This document shows positions 54,092 to 63,663 of a stretch of DNA of 64,000 bases, piece by piece. The notes under the pieces are model-generated. The model searched no databases. It saw only the letters and a program-made list of their open reading frames with translations, and was not told the DNA's origin. The position numbers and the translations under genes were made by a program. Numbering within the stretch: position 1 is the first letter of the stretch; every line of letters starts with the position of its first letter. Origin of the DNA: Chitinophaga ginsengisoli (lineage in GTDB: Bacteria; Bacteroidota; Bacteroidia; Chitinophagales; Chitinophagaceae); NCBI RefSeq assembly GCF_003014595.1, contig NZ_PYGK01000003.1:434001-498000 (forward strand), in the 5' to 3' direction.

Positions 54092-56524
54092 ATGACTATT
54101 TCGTACAATTGGCTGTGTGACTATTTGCCGGTTAAACCCACACCGGAGGAACTATCTGTTATTCTGACGCGTATAGGCCTTGAGGTGGAAAGCCTGGAAC
54201 AATTCGAGTCCGTAAAGGGCAGTCTCGAGGGACTGGTGATCGGAGAGGTATTGACCGTAGCACCTCATCCAAATGCCGATAAACTGAGATTAACAACAGT
54301 AAATACAGGTGGCGGGGAACCGCTGCACATTGTTTGCGGCGCTCCCAATGTAGCTGTCGGACAAAAAGTAGTAATAGCACCCATCGGAGCCACTATCTAC
54401 CCTGCCAGCGGAGAACCGCTGACCATGAAAAAAGCGAAGATCCGTGGAGAAGAGAGCCATGGAATGATCTGTGCGGAAGATGAGATCGGTATTGGCGAAA
54501 GCCATGCCGGTATTATGGTGCTCGATCCGTCCCTGCAACCTGGTACCCCCGCCAGAGAGGTGTTTAAACCCGTTCAGGACTGGATCTATGAGATAGGCCT
54601 GACGCCCAACAGGATGGACGCTATGAGCCACCTGGGTGTGGCCAGAGATGTGTGCGCTTACCTGAACAATAGTGAAAACACACTGACATATAAGGCATTA
54701 ATACCTGAACTATCCACCCTGCCCAAAGCAGCGACTCCATACGAGATCGGTGTTACTATAGAAAATACGGACGCTTGTCCACGGTATAGCGGTATTTCCA
54801 TCACTGGTGTGAAAATCGCGCCTTCCCCCGACTGGCTGAAGAATAAACTGCTGGCCATCGGTGTAAGACCTATTAATAATATAGTAGATATCACCAACTT
54901 CATCCTGCATGAAACCGGTCAGCCGCTCCATGCTTTTGATGCAGACGCCATTGACGGCCGTCAGGTAATCGTAAAGAACCTGCCGCAGAACACGGTTTTT
55001 GTAACCCTGGATGAAAAAGAGCGTAAACTGGACGCCGCAGACCTGATGATCTGTAATGGCAAGAGTGAGCCAATGTGTATTGCGGGTGTTTTCGGAGGTC
55101 TACGTTCCGGTGTGAAGGATGCTACGACGAATATCTTCCTCGAAAGCGCATGTTTCAGCCCGGCCAGCATCCGTCCTACCTCCTTCCGTCACGGCCTCCG
55201 TACTGATGCGGCAGCCCGGTTCGAAAAGGGAACTGATATTTCAGCGACCGCCTTCGTATTACAACGCGCTGCTGCACTGATCTGTGAACTGGCAGGCGGG
55301 CAGGCGGCATCGGAAATAGTGGATGTATATCCTCATCCGAAGGCACAAACAGAAGTGGAAACCAGCTGGAGCTATATCCGTAAACTGAGCGGAAAAGCTT
55401 ATCCTGAAGATAAAATCGTAAACATCCTAAGCAGTCTCGGCTTCGGTATACTTAAAAAAGATGGAGAAAGATTGCGTGTGAGCGTGCCTTACAGCAAACC
55501 TGACATCAGCATCCCGGCAGACATCGTGGAGGAAGTGATGCGTATTGACGGCCTGGATAATATCGAGATTCCTTCGCAGGTACTGATCACTCCTGCCGCC
55601 AATCCGAAACCGGACAGGGAGAAAGTGCGTGAAAAGGCAGCTAATTACCTGGCATCCAACGGGTTTAATGAGATTTTTACCAACTCTATCACAAATAGTA
55701 AGTATTTTACAGCTGAAGTGCTGCAGCGTACCGTAAAGATGATCAACAGTCTCAGCGCCGACCTGGATGTAATGCGCCCTTCTATGCTGGAAACCGGCCT
55801 GGAAAGCGTGGCACACAACCTGAACCGCCGCAATGACAACCTGCTGTTCTTCGAATTCGGTAACACATATGCGCTTATTGAACAGGGTAAATACGAAGAA
55901 ACTGCGCACCTGAGCCTCTACCTGACCGGTCAGAAAAGAACGGAAAGCTGGATGCATAAAGCCGAGCCGGTGGATTTCTACTTCCTGAAGGGCTATGTAC
56001 AGAACCTCTTCAGGCAGTTGGGTATCAATGGCCTGCAGTGGGCGGAAGCTGAAGGCGACGCACTGCAGAATGGCTGGCAGATCAGTGTGAAGAATAAGCC
56101 TGTTGTAGTACTCGGCGCTGTTAACGCACAGAAACTGAAACAGTTTGATATTAAGCAACCGGTGTGGTTTGCCGACTTCAATTGGAAGATTGTATTGGGA
56201 TTACTGCAAAAAAGCGATAACTTTTATAAGGAAATACCAAAGTTCCCGGCTGTTCGCCGCGACCTCGCGCTCGTACTGGACAAGCAGGTGAAATTTGCTG
56301 CTGTGGAAGCTGCCGCCAAAACGGTTAAATCTTCCCTGCTACAGGAACTGAACCTGTTTGACGTTTTTGAGAGTGAGAAACTGGGCGCTAATAAAAAGTC
56401 ATATGCCGTTAGCTTCACCTTCCAGGATGCCCAGAAGACCCTTACCGACAAAGAGATAGATGCGGTAATGGATAAACTGGTAAAAGCATTTGAAGGACAG
56501 TTACAGGCAGAAATCAGAAAATAA
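54092..56524 (+). CDS. pheT: Phenylalanyl-tRNA synthetase beta subunit
   Basis: An 810-residue subunit of the (alpha-beta)2 enzyme that charges tRNA-Phe. Domains: tRNA-binding EMAP-like fold (about 45-155: LVIGEVLTVAPHPNADKLRLTTVNTG...MICAEDEIGIGES), B3/4 editing domain (about 210-385), B5 domain (about 410-480: SWSYIRKLSGKAYPEDKIVNILSSLGF), catalytic-like core, and C-terminal anticodon-binding FDX-ACB domain (FPAVRRDLALVLDKQVKF...AVSFTFQDAQKTLTDKEIDAVMDKLVKAFE). The frame extends upstream to 54053, but ATG 54092 (MTISYNWLCDYLP) is the conserved start. pheS is not adjacent. Confidence 0.96.
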   Translation: MTISYNWLCDYLPVKPTPEELSVILTRIGLEVESLEQFESVKGSLEGLVIGEVLTVAPHPNADKLRLTTVNTGGGEPLHIVCGAPNVAVGQKVVIAPIGATIYPASGEPLTMKKAKIRGEESHGMICAEDEIGIGESHAGIMVLDPSLQPGTPAREVFKPVQDWIYEIGLTPNRMDAMSHLGVARDVCAYLNNSENTLTYKALIPELSTLPKAATPYEIGVTIENTDACPRYSGISITGVKIAPSPDWLKNKLLAIGVRPINNIVDITNFILHETGQPLHAFDADAIDGRQVIVKNLPQNTVFVTLDEKERKLDAADLMICNGKSEPMCIAGVFGGLRSGVKDATTNIFLESACFSPASIRPTSFRHGLRTDAAARFEKGTDISATAFVLQRAAALICELAGGQAASEIVDVYPHPKAQTEVETSWSYIRKLSGKAYPEDKIVNILSSLGFGILKKDGERLRVSVPYSKPDISIPADIVEEVMRIDGLDNIEIPSQVLITPAANPKPDREKVREKAANYLASNGFNEIFTNSITNSKYFTAEVLQRTVKMINSLSADLDVMRPSMLETGLESVAHNLNRRNDNLLFFEFGNTYALIEQGKYEETAHLSLYLTGQKRTESWMHKAEPVDFYFLKGYVQNLFRQLGINGLQWAEAEGDALQNGWQISVKNKPVVVLGAVNAQKLKQFDIKQPVWFADFNWKIVLGLLQKSDNFYKEIPKFPAVRRDLALVLDKQVKFAAVEAAAKTVKSSLLQELNLFDVFESEKLGANKKSYAVSFTFQDAQKTLTDKEIDAVMDKLVKAFEGQLQAEIRK

Positions 56525-56536
56525 TCCAGGGATTAG

Positions 56537-56570
56537 GAATTAAGAAGAGGAAGGATCCGCTTCTTAATTC
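56537..56570 (+). terminator. Hairpin between pheT and the coiled-coil gene
   Basis: Perfect 11-bp AT-rich arms GAATTAAGAAG / CTTCTTAATTC with a 12-nt loop, 12 nt after the pheT stop. It is a weak terminator or mRNA processing structure, since the genes downstream are closely spaced. Confidence 0.4.
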
Positions 56571-56590
56571 TTAATAATGAATTGAATTTT

Positions 56591-56899
56591 ATGGCTTTAG
56601 AGCAGTACATACAAAGGATAGACGATAAGCTCCATTTGTTGTTGAAAAAACTGCAGCAGGTGCAGGCTGAAAATGTATTGCTGAAAGAGCAATTGCAGGC
56701 ACAGGAAGAAACACTGGCAGCCCGGGATGAAACGATCGAGGCACTGGAAAATAAGCTCCACCTGGCCAAAATGGCCGTGGCCACCCAGGGTACACCGTCC
56801 AGCCGGGAAGACGATGAAGAATTCAGAAAGGAAATGCGAACAAAGATCAACGATTATATAAAAGAGATCGATCGCTGTATCGCACTGTTAAACAGCTAG
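56591..56899 (+). CDS. Coiled-coil protein upstream of zapA
   Basis: A 102-residue cytosolic protein. Residues 3-62 form a continuous heptad coiled coil (IQRIDDKLHLLLKKLQQVQAENVLLKEQLQAQEETLAARDETIEALENKLH), then a linker and a short C-terminal helix EEFRKEMRTKINDYIKEIDRCIALLN. No catalytic motif. It is 20 nt from zapA and cotranscribed, so a role in cell division beside ZapA, comparable to ZapB, is a fair inference but unproven. ATG 56591 is chosen over a TTG at 56582. Confidence 0.75.
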   Translation: MALEQYIQRIDDKLHLLLKKLQQVQAENVLLKEQLQAQEETLAARDETIEALENKLHLAKMAVATQGTPSSREDDEEFRKEMRTKINDYIKEIDRCIALLNS

Positions 56900-56919
56900 T
56901 TAAAACCAAATCTACCGAC

Positions 56920-57213
56920 ATGGAACAGCTGATTCCCATTAATATTGTGGTGGCCGACAGGTCTTACCGTATTAAGATAAGACCGGAGGAGGAAGAGGAA
57001 GTACGCCGTACCATGAAGGAAGTGAACGAAAAGATCATTGAATTCAAAACAGCGTACGCTGGTAAAGACCTGCAGGATTATATTGCCATGGTCCTTATCA
57101 TGTACGCCACCCATCCGGTGACAAGCGGGGGAAAGATACAGGCGGGTCTTGCGCCATTCCTGGAAGAGAAGTTACAGCACCTCGAAGCGCTGCTGGACAG
57201 CTCGCTGAAATAA
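56920..57213 (+). CDS. zapA: Cell division protein ZapA
   Basis: A 97-residue FtsZ-associated protein. The N-terminal beta-hairpin domain (IPINIVVADRSYRIKIRPEEEEEVRRTMKEVNEKIIEFKTAYAGKDLQDYIAMVLIMYA) matches ZapA and is followed by a helical region ending LEEKLQHLEALLDSSL. It cross-links FtsZ filaments at the division site. Follows a small coiled-coil gene. Confidence 0.9.
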   Translation: MEQLIPINIVVADRSYRIKIRPEEEEEVRRTMKEVNEKIIEFKTAYAGKDLQDYIAMVLIMYATHPVTSGGKIQAGLAPFLEEKLQHLEALLDSSLK

Positions 57214-57526
57214 CGAAACCAGAAAGGAGCAAGAGATTGATTGACACAGATCTGTGAGGCACTAGAATATTTTGAAAAAGTAGATTAGCAGCTAGTAACG
57301 TATTGCAATTATATTACAACATACTACTAACATAATCAACGCTTTATCCACTTATTAAGTACAGGAATTTCCTGTAAGCTCCCACACATCTGCATATCAG
57401 CTCATTATCCCGTCATTTCGCACGTTCTTTTTTGTATTTTCGCGAATCAAGTTCTAAACCCTCTACCTTTCCACGGAATGGGATATGGCCAGGAATGCAA
57501 CATAAATCAAGTATTAAAATTTTTGT
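57214..57526 (+). promoter_or_regulatory. zapA-rny intergenic region with palindromes and candidate rny promoter
   Basis: Contains a 12-bp palindrome CACAGATCTGTG (57245-57256), a 17-bp repeat TACAGGAA-T-TTCCTGTA (57360-57376) that looks like an operator, one DnaA-box-like TTATCCACT (57344-57352), and TATTTTCG (57435-57442), close to the -7 consensus, about 90 nt upstream of rny. I looked for a 6S RNA, which follows zapA in some bacteria, and could not support one. Confidence 0.4.
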
Positions 57527-59092
57527 ATGGAAGTTACTTTAATGTCGACAATAGCTGCAGTGGTGGCATTGATCATAGGTATTTTGTTAGGTAAGGTGAT
57601 TTTTGCCAAGAACACACAACATAAAATACAGGAGGCAGAATTACAGGCACAGAAAATAGTTTCAGAAGCACAGCTTACCTCAGAAAACCTCAAGAAGGAC
57701 AGGTTGCTCGAAGCAAAAGAGAAATTCCTCCAGCTGAAAAGTGAGCACGAAAAAGAAGTTTTACAACGTAACCAGAAGATAGCAGATTCAGAGAACCGCA
57801 TCAAACAGAAAGAGCAGACGCTGAACCAGAAGACAGAGAGCTTACAGAAACAGATGCAGGAGAATGAGGCGATCAAGGAAAACCTCACCCGCCAGATGGA
57901 ACTGGTTGCGATCAAACGTACTGAACTGGAGAAACATCAGGAAGAGCACATCCGCCGCCTGGAAAAAGTAGCGGCCCTGACTGCTGAAGAAGCACGCCAC
58001 CAACTCATTGAAAGCCTGAAAGAAGAAGCCCGCTCACAGGCGCTGGCTCACATTCAGGAGATTATCGAAGATGCCAAACTGAAGGCAAACAAAGAAGCTA
58101 AAAAGATTATCATACAGTCCATCCAGCGTACTGCTGCCGAGCAGACCATCGAGAACACCATCACCGTGTTCAACCTGGAAAGTGACGAGATCAAGGGTCA
58201 GATCATTGGTCGTGAGGGCCGTAACATCCGTGCGATTGAAGCCGCTACCGGTGTGGACCTGATCGTAGATGATACCCCTGAGGCTATCGTACTGTCTTCC
58301 TTCGATCCATTACGCCGTGAGATCGCCCGTTTGTCCCTGCAACGCCTGGTACAGGACGGACGTATCCACCCTGCACGTATCGAAGAGGTAGTAGAAAAGA
58401 CCAAGAAACAGCTGGAAGAGCAGGTGATGGAGATCGGAGAAAGAACCGTGATCGAACTGGGTATCCATGGCTTACATAAAGAACTGGTTCGCCTCGTAGG
58501 TAAAATGCGTTTCCGCTCCTCCTACGGTCAGAACCTGCTGATGCACTCCAAAGAAACTGCTAACCTTTGTGCAATCATGGCAGCTGAACTGGGCCTGAAC
58601 CCTAAACTGGCAAAACGTGCCGGCTTGCTGCATGATATCGGTAAAGTACCTGATGAAGAAACTGAACTGAGCCACGCCCTGCTGGGTGCGAAACTGGCTG
58701 AGAAATATGGTGAGCATGCTGCGGTAGTGAACGCTATCGGCGCCCACCACGATGAAATGGAAATGCAATACGTGATCTCCCCTATCGTACAGGCTTGTGA
58801 CGCCATCAGCGGCGCCCGTCCTGGTGCCCGTCGTGAGATCATGCAGAGCTACCTGCAACGTATCAAAGACCTGGAAAACCTGGCCCTCGCCCATGACGGT
58901 GTGGAAAAGGCTTACGCTATCCAGGCCGGCCGCGAACTGCGCGTGATCGTTGAAAGTGATAAAGTAACTGATAATGACGCTGACCGTCTGTCTTTCGAGA
59001 TCGCTAACAAGATCCAGACTGAAATGCAGTACCCAGGTCAGATCAAAGTAACCGTGATCCGTGAGAAACGTGCTGTAAACGTAGCACGCTAA
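57527..59092 (+). CDS. rny: Ribonuclease Y
   Basis: A 521-residue membrane-anchored endoribonuclease that starts mRNA decay. N-terminal helix ([18 protein letters not shown]), long coiled coil (about 30-200), KH RNA-binding domain (about 210-275: [50 protein letters not shown]), and HD phosphohydrolase domain with LLHDIGKV and AIGAHHDE. Full length for the family. Ends in a strong terminator. Confidence 0.95.
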   Translation: MEVTLMSTIAAVVALIIGILLGKVIFAKNTQHKIQEAELQAQKIVSEAQLTSENLKKDRLLEAKEKFLQLKSEHEKEVLQRNQKIADSENRIKQKEQTLNQKTESLQKQMQENEAIKENLTRQMELVAIKRTELEKHQEEHIRRLEKVAALTAEEARHQLIESLKEEARSQALAHIQEIIEDAKLKANKEAKKIIIQSIQRTAAEQTIENTITVFNLESDEIKGQIIGREGRNIRAIEAATGVDLIVDDTPEAIVLSSFDPLRREIARLSLQRLVQDGRIHPARIEEVVEKTKKQLEEQVMEIGERTVIELGIHGLHKELVRLVGKMRFRSSYGQNLLMHSKETANLCAIMAAELGLNPKLAKRAGLLHDIGKVPDEETELSHALLGAKLAEKYGEHAAVVNAIGAHHDEMEMQYVISPIVQACDAISGARPGARREIMQSYLQRIKDLENLALAHDGVEKAYAIQAGRELRVIVESDKVTDNDADRLSFEIANKIQTEMQYPGQIKVTVIREKRAVNVAR

Positions 59093-59118
59093 ACCGGCAA
59101 CTGTATAAAACCTATTTT

Positions 59119-59150
59119 AAAAGGCGTCCTGAAAACAGGGCGCCTTTTTT
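59119..59150 (+). terminator. rny intrinsic terminator
   Basis: Stem AAAAGGCGTCCTG / CAGGGCGCCTTTT with an AAAA loop, followed by a T-rich run, 26 nt after the stop. Confidence 0.9.
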
Positions 59151-59212
59151 ATTTTTAGTTTCTTACATTTAAGTTCCACGTATTCTTATAGCTTATTAAA
59201 CCGTTCTGAAAA

Positions 59213-59812
59213 ATGAAAAAACTCCTCTTGCTGGCTGCTATCCTGTTCACGGGCAGTCCACTCATCTTCGCACAGAAACAGTCCCTCTTCAACGGCAAGG
59301 ACCTTGAAGGCTGGAAGATCTACGGCACCGAAAAATGGTACGTGGAAAACGGCACCCTGGTTTGTGAAAGTGGCCCCGATAAGGAATATGGCTACCTGGG
59401 CACCAACCAGTCGTTCAAGAACTTTGAACTGACCCTGCAATTCAAACAGGAAGCCGATGGTAATAGTGGTGTGTTCTTCCACTCTTCCATTGAAGGAACA
59501 AAGATCACCGGCTGGCAGGCGGAAGTAGCGCCCAAAGGCAAACATACCGGTGGCATATACGAATCTTATGGCCGCGGATGGCTGATCCAGCCAACAGCCG
59601 ATAAAGAGCAGTACCTGAAAGAAGGAGAATGGAACACCATGAAGGTGATCGTCAAAGGCAACAATGTCACCACCTTCCTGAATGGCCATGAAATGATACA
59701 GCTCACAGACGATAAAATTGGCGATGCCAATGGACAGATTGCACTTCAGATCCATGCCGGCGGAGGCATCAAGGTAAGATGGAAGAATATTTCAATTACG
59801 AATCTCGACTAG
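59213..59812 (+). CDS. DUF1080 family secreted protein
   Basis: A 199-residue protein with a signal peptide (LLLLAAILFTGSPLIFA). The body is a DUF1080 (3-keto-disaccharide hydrolase-like) concanavalin-type beta sandwich: SLFNGKDLEGWKIYGTEKWYVENGTLVCE at the front, FELTLQFKQEADGNSGVFFHSSI, GWQAEV, and the ending GQIALQIHAGGGIKVRWKNISI. Members bind or cleave sugars, often in keto-sugar pathways, but no such genes are near. Monocistronic with its own terminator. Exact activity not predictable. Confidence 0.88.
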   Translation: MKKLLLLAAILFTGSPLIFAQKQSLFNGKDLEGWKIYGTEKWYVENGTLVCESGPDKEYGYLGTNQSFKNFELTLQFKQEADGNSGVFFHSSIEGTKITGWQAEVAPKGKHTGGIYESYGRGWLIQPTADKEQYLKEGEWNTMKVIVKGNNVTTFLNGHEMIQLTDDKIGDANGQIALQIHAGGGIKVRWKNISITNLD

Positions 59813-59827
59813 AAAAATAACTTACAG

Positions 59828-59871
59828 ACTGCGGTGAAGCACTCTTCAGGGGGTGTTTCACCGCAGTTTTT
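59828..59871 (+). terminator. Terminator after the DUF1080 gene
   Basis: Perfect 11-bp arms ACTGCGGTGAA / TTCACCGCAGT with an 18-nt loop, followed by TTTTTA. Confidence 0.85.
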
Positions 59872-60021
59872 ATTTACTGCGGATATTTGTAAACGACTTC
59901 GATCCTCCGACAGGAGTTATGTCACCTCTGCTATTTGACGAATATCAATCCTCAATCAAGAATTACCTGCTACCTTCGCTGCTGTCTAATCGTAAATTGA
60001 TAATTCGTAACTGATAAAACC

Positions 60022-60834
60022 ATGCTTCAACAGCAAATAAAAGACGCAGCCGCCTTTCTGAAAGACCTCCAGCCTGCCCGTGTAGGCATCGTACTGGGAA
60101 CAGGACTTGGTCAACTGGTCAACCATATTAAGATCCAGCAAAGCATCCCCTACCACCAGATCCCTCATTTCCCGGAATCTACCGTAGAATCGCACAAGGG
60201 ACAACTGATCTATGGCCATATCGGAGATACGCCGGTTATTGCCATGCAGGGCAGGTTCCACTACTACGAGGGATATACTATGCAGCAGATCACTTTCCCC
60301 GTGCGTGTTATGAAAGCCCTCGGCATTCAATACCTGCTGCTCAGCAATGCGGCCGGTGGTATCAATAAAGCTTATTCCAAAGGCGATATGGTACTTCTGG
60401 ACGATCATATCAACCTTCAGACTGATAATCCTCTCCGTGGTCTCAATTCACCCGATTTCGGCCCACGTTTCCCTGATATGAGCCGTCCTTATGATCCGGT
60501 ACTGGGCGAGGCTTTACTAACTGCTGCTGCCTCCCTGGGATATAAGATGCATACGAATGGGGTATACGCTGCCGTTACAGGGCCCAATCTTGAGACCAGG
60601 GCAGAATACCGTTATCTGCGTACCATTGGTGCTGACATTGTCGGAATGAGTACTGTGCCTGAAGTGATCGTGGCCAACCAGCTGCAAATACCTTGTGCAA
60701 CAGTTTCAGTTATCACAGATGAATGCGATCCTGACAACCTGCACCCGGTGTCTATTGAGGAGATCATCGCCGTGGCGGGTACTGCAGATAAGAAGCTGAG
60801 TGAGATCTTTGCAGCGGTGGTGGGCAAATTATAA
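60022..60834 (+). CDS. punA: Purine nucleoside phosphorylase (trimeric class)
   Basis: A 270-residue enzyme that cleaves purine nucleosides with phosphate in purine salvage. Class I motifs: GIVLGTGLGQLV (phosphate loop, about 22-33), QGRFHYYEGY (75-84, with the conserved His), LLLSNAAGGIN (110-120), AAVTGPNLETRAEYR, GADIVGMSTVPEVIVA (active-site Met region) and SVITDECD near 230. In the last of these the usual Thr/Asn pair at the base-binding site appears as TDECD, so an oxo-purine preference is likely but not certain. Ends before a nested hairpin. Confidence 0.92.
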   Translation: MLQQQIKDAAAFLKDLQPARVGIVLGTGLGQLVNHIKIQQSIPYHQIPHFPESTVESHKGQLIYGHIGDTPVIAMQGRFHYYEGYTMQQITFPVRVMKALGIQYLLLSNAAGGINKAYSKGDMVLLDDHINLQTDNPLRGLNSPDFGPRFPDMSRPYDPVLGEALLTAAASLGYKMHTNGVYAAVTGPNLETRAEYRYLRTIGADIVGMSTVPEVIVANQLQIPCATVSVITDECDPDNLHPVSIEEIIAVAGTADKKLSEIFAAVVGKL

Positions 60835-60931
60835 ATAACTGTTATTGATAATAGTGTAGGATGTATCAAATAAATGGACGTCTTCAGAATAGCTTGAATG
60901 ACTAACTGATTCCATCGGGTACACGACTAAA

Positions 60932-61007
60932 AAGAGGCTGCTCAAACTGAAGTGCCCCAAAAAAGTTAGACACTTTTGGGGCCACTCAAAGTATTGAGCA
61001 GCCTCTT
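60932..61007 (+). terminator. Nested hairpin after punA, possibly carrying IS-end sequence
   Basis: Outer arms AAGAGGCTGCTCAA / TTGAGCAGCCTCTT (14 bp, perfect) enclose an inner hairpin AGTGCCCCAAAA / TTTTGGGG(C)CACT. The sequence is followed by TGTTTGTTT. The inner part with AAAGTTAGACAC resembles the ends of IS3-type elements. No transposase is present. Confidence 0.6.
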
Positions 61008-61027
61008 GTTTGTTTACTCCGTACTGA

Positions 61028-61065
61028 TGTCCCAAACCCGGACAATGATGTATTAAAACCGGACA
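61028..61065 (+). promoter_or_regulatory. Tandem TGTCC-N7-GGACA-type operator sites
   Basis: Site 1 is TGTCC-N7-GGACA (61028-61044). Site 2 is TGTAT-N7-GGACA (61049-61065). Their starts are 21 bp apart, two helical turns. They lie 70-90 bp upstream of a sigma-54-like element, a normal position for an NtrC-type activator. Confidence 0.45.
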
Positions 61066-61117
61066 GGTTAGAACATATTAACATATCTATCCCACTGATC
61101 AATTCTGTATTATAGCC

Positions 61118-61133
61118 TGGCATTTTCTTAGCG
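61118..61133 (+). promoter_or_regulatory. Sigma-54-like -24/-12 element
   Basis: TGGCATTTTCTTAGCG has the GG-N10-GC invariant of sigma-54 promoters (consensus TGGCACG-N4-TTGC). Transcription would start near 61144, 20 nt before the permease ATG. Confidence 0.45.
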
Positions 61134-61164
61134 CCGCTGTAGTCAGGCTTCAAATATTTGTCCC

Positions 61165-63597
61165 ATGCTCAAAAACTTTCTCAGGATTGCATTACGGCAT
61201 ATCACACGCAATAAGATATTCTCTTTTATCAATATTGCCGGTTTCTCTATCGGGCTGGCCACCTGCCTGCTGATCATGTTATATATTCTTGATGAACATC
61301 GTTATGATAAGCATCAGGAATATGGTGACAGGAGTTATCGTATTGCCGCTGTTAACAATAAAGGAGAAAATTGGGTGGCCTCGTCTGCACCACTCGCATT
61401 TAGTGTAAAAGACGCACTGCCGGAAGTGGAGCAGGTAGCCAGACTGTTGACGTTTTCCGATATTTCCAGGATGTTGTTTCAGTATAAGGAAGGAACAGAA
61501 CAGAAGCAGCTATTTGAATCAAATGGTTATTATGTTGATTCCACTTTCTTTCAGATATTTAGCTACAACTTTATTTATGGCAATGCACTGACAGCACTGA
61601 ATACTCCTAATAGCCTGGTTATTTGTGACGACATAGCCCGCAAATTCTTCGGACCTGTAAATCCTGTAGGGAAACAACTCACTATCAATACCGCATTCGG
61701 ACCGTTCAATTACACCGTAACAGGCGTTTTTAATGGCAAGACTACCCGGTCACATATACCTGCCCGGTATTTCCTTTCCATGCGTAATAATGATATGTGG
61801 AACTGGACGAAACAGCAAACCAGTTGGCTTGGCAATAATATTTTCTATACCTATGTAAAATTGAAAAAAGGAACAGACGCAAAACGTTTTGAAGCAAAAC
61901 TACAGTCGTTCTTTAACGAGAGAACTGCAGCTGATATGAAAGCAGCCGGATTCTCCCAACGCCTGTACATACAGCCGGTTCCTGACATCTATCTTCACTC
62001 CTCCGCTCCTAATGAGATTGGGACGAATGGTAATATTATTTACTTATACATACTGGGCTCCATTGCTGCATTTATACTTGTCATTGCCTGCGTCAATTTC
62101 ATGAACCTCTCTACTGCATCTGCTGAGAAAAGAGCAAGGGAAGTTGGCCTGAGAAAAGTATTAGGCGCCGGAAAGGGTGCGCTGGTGAGGCAATTTATCG
62201 GGGAGTCCTTCCTTATGAGCCTGATGGCGCTGATACTTGCCTTCGCACTTGTTCTTGCGCTGTTGCCGTACTTCAATATACTTGCACAAAAAGAGATCAG
62301 TTTATTCGATAATCCTTACCTGTTGTTATGGATCATTGCGCTTACCATTGCTGCGGGATTACTTGCAGGAGCATATCCTGCTTTCTATTTATCTGCGTTT
62401 AATCCTATATCAGTACTGAAGGGTAAGATCCTGAACAATTTCTCTGCAGTAGCCATCCGCAGAGGATTAGTAGTATTTCAGTTCACCATTTCGATCTGTC
62501 TTATTTTTGCAGCCATCGTCATCAGGCAACAGCTTCATTATCTCAAAAATCAATCGCTTGGTTTCCGTCAGGAACAGCAATTAATTCTGCCGCTCGGGCG
62601 GGCATTTCTGAACAGTGAGAACTACTATACCTCGTTAAAGAATGAATTGACAGGTTACCCGCAAATAAAGGCCATATCCAGCGGTTCTGCCTACCCTGGC
62701 ACTACAAACATGAGCGACATGTTGTTCTTTCCGAAAGGTGGATCAAAAAGCGATATTGTAGACATATATCTGGCTACAGTAGAAAAGGACTATATAGAAA
62801 CATTGGGTTTTCAGGTGTTGAACGGCAGAACCTTCTCTAAAGACTTCCCTGCCGATTCCGCCAGCATCATCCTCAATGAAACTGCCGTGAAGGCTTTGGG
62901 ATATACAGCTGCCAATGCTGTTGGCAGGAAAATATACTATGACTTCGGTCAATTCCGCGATAACAGAACGATCGTAGGCGTTGTAAAAGATTTCAATTTT
63001 GCAAGTCTTCACAATCCTATCCAGCCATATGCCTTTACCACCAACACTTTTGGCAACCAATATACTTATGTTATTATCAACGCCGCTACGGATAACTATT
63101 CTGACTTACTACAGAAGATCGGCCAGGTCTGGAAGAAGTTGTTCCCAACTGTTCCCTTTGAATATTCATTTCTTGACCAGGACTTTCAACGTAATTATGA
63201 GAAGGAGCAACGTGCTTTTTTGATCATATCCTACTTTACGATTATTGCCATCTTTATTGCCTGCCTGGGACTATTCGGTTTGGCGATATTCTCCGCAGAA
63301 CAAAGAAAAAGGGAAATAGGTATACGAAAAGTACTGGGCGCTTCTGTCAGGAATGTGGTTGTACTGCTTTCGAAGGATTTCATCCAGCTGGTACTGATTG
63401 CTTTTGTGATCGCATCTCCCCTGGCCTGGTATGCTATGGATAAATGGCTAAGCGAGTTTGCTTTCCATATACAAATAAGCTGGTTAACATTCATTGCGGT
63501 CGGCATTCTGGCCGTTTTCATTGCTTTGCTGACGGTAAGCTCACAGGCAGCAAAGGCAGCTTTAACCAACCCGGTGAAGACATTAAAAGCAGAATGA
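61165..63597 (+). CDS. FtsX/MacB-type ABC transporter permease
   Basis: An 810-residue inner-membrane protein of the Bacteroidota large permease group. Order: N-terminal helix (NKIFSFINIAGFSIGLATCLLIMLYIL), MacB-type periplasmic domain (about 50-280), first FtsX unit (about 290-420, with FMNLSTASAEKRAREVGLRKVLGAGKGALVRQFIGESF), another helix and periplasmic domain (about 430-670), and second FtsX unit (about 690-800, with LAIFSAEQRKREIGIRKVLGASVRNVV). No ATPase is in the gene or beside it, so it must borrow one. Family members export peptides or lipids or act mechanically; substrate here unknown. A sigma-54-like promoter precedes it. Confidence 0.92.
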   Translation: MLKNFLRIALRHITRNKIFSFINIAGFSIGLATCLLIMLYILDEHRYDKHQEYGDRSYRIAAVNNKGENWVASSAPLAFSVKDALPEVEQVARLLTFSDISRMLFQYKEGTEQKQLFESNGYYVDSTFFQIFSYNFIYGNALTALNTPNSLVICDDIARKFFGPVNPVGKQLTINTAFGPFNYTVTGVFNGKTTRSHIPARYFLSMRNNDMWNWTKQQTSWLGNNIFYTYVKLKKGTDAKRFEAKLQSFFNERTAADMKAAGFSQRLYIQPVPDIYLHSSAPNEIGTNGNIIYLYILGSIAAFILVIACVNFMNLSTASAEKRAREVGLRKVLGAGKGALVRQFIGESFLMSLMALILAFALVLALLPYFNILAQKEISLFDNPYLLLWIIALTIAAGLLAGAYPAFYLSAFNPISVLKGKILNNFSAVAIRRGLVVFQFTISICLIFAAIVIRQQLHYLKNQSLGFRQEQQLILPLGRAFLNSENYYTSLKNELTGYPQIKAISSGSAYPGTTNMSDMLFFPKGGSKSDIVDIYLATVEKDYIETLGFQVLNGRTFSKDFPADSASIILNETAVKALGYTAANAVGRKIYYDFGQFRDNRTIVGVVKDFNFASLHNPIQPYAFTTNTFGNQYTYVIINAATDNYSDLLQKIGQVWKKLFPTVPFEYSFLDQDFQRNYEKEQRAFLIISYFTIIAIFIACLGLFGLAIFSAEQRKREIGIRKVLGASVRNVVVLLSKDFIQLVLIAFVIASPLAWYAMDKWLSEFAFHIQISWLTFIAVGILAVFIALLTVSSQAAKAALTNPVKTLKAE

Positions 63598-63610
63598 CTT
63601 TCTATGTAAT

Positions 63611-63652
63611 AAAAAAGGCGATCATTGCTATTACGCAATGACCGCCTTTTTT
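63611..63652. terminator. Bidirectional terminator after the permease
   Basis: Stem AAAAAAGGCG(A)TCATTGC / GCAATGA(C)CGCCTTTTTT with loop TATTAC; T run on both strands. It is 14 nt past the permease stop and 12 nt from the convergent acidic gene. Confidence 0.88.
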
Positions 63653-63663
63653 ATATTCAGGAT

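Noticed and set aside
55427..56158. Minus-strand frame of 243 codons inside pheT
   Set aside because: Shadow of the conserved pheT coding sequence; composition is not protein-like.
57214..57526. 6S RNA gene after zapA
   Set aside because: No long bulged hairpin typical of 6S RNA could be traced; only short palindromes are present.
59904..59916. Possible degenerate third REP hairpin (CTCC-GACA-GGAG)
   Set aside because: The stem is only 4 bp, and the first hairpin and the GCTACAAACA linker are absent.
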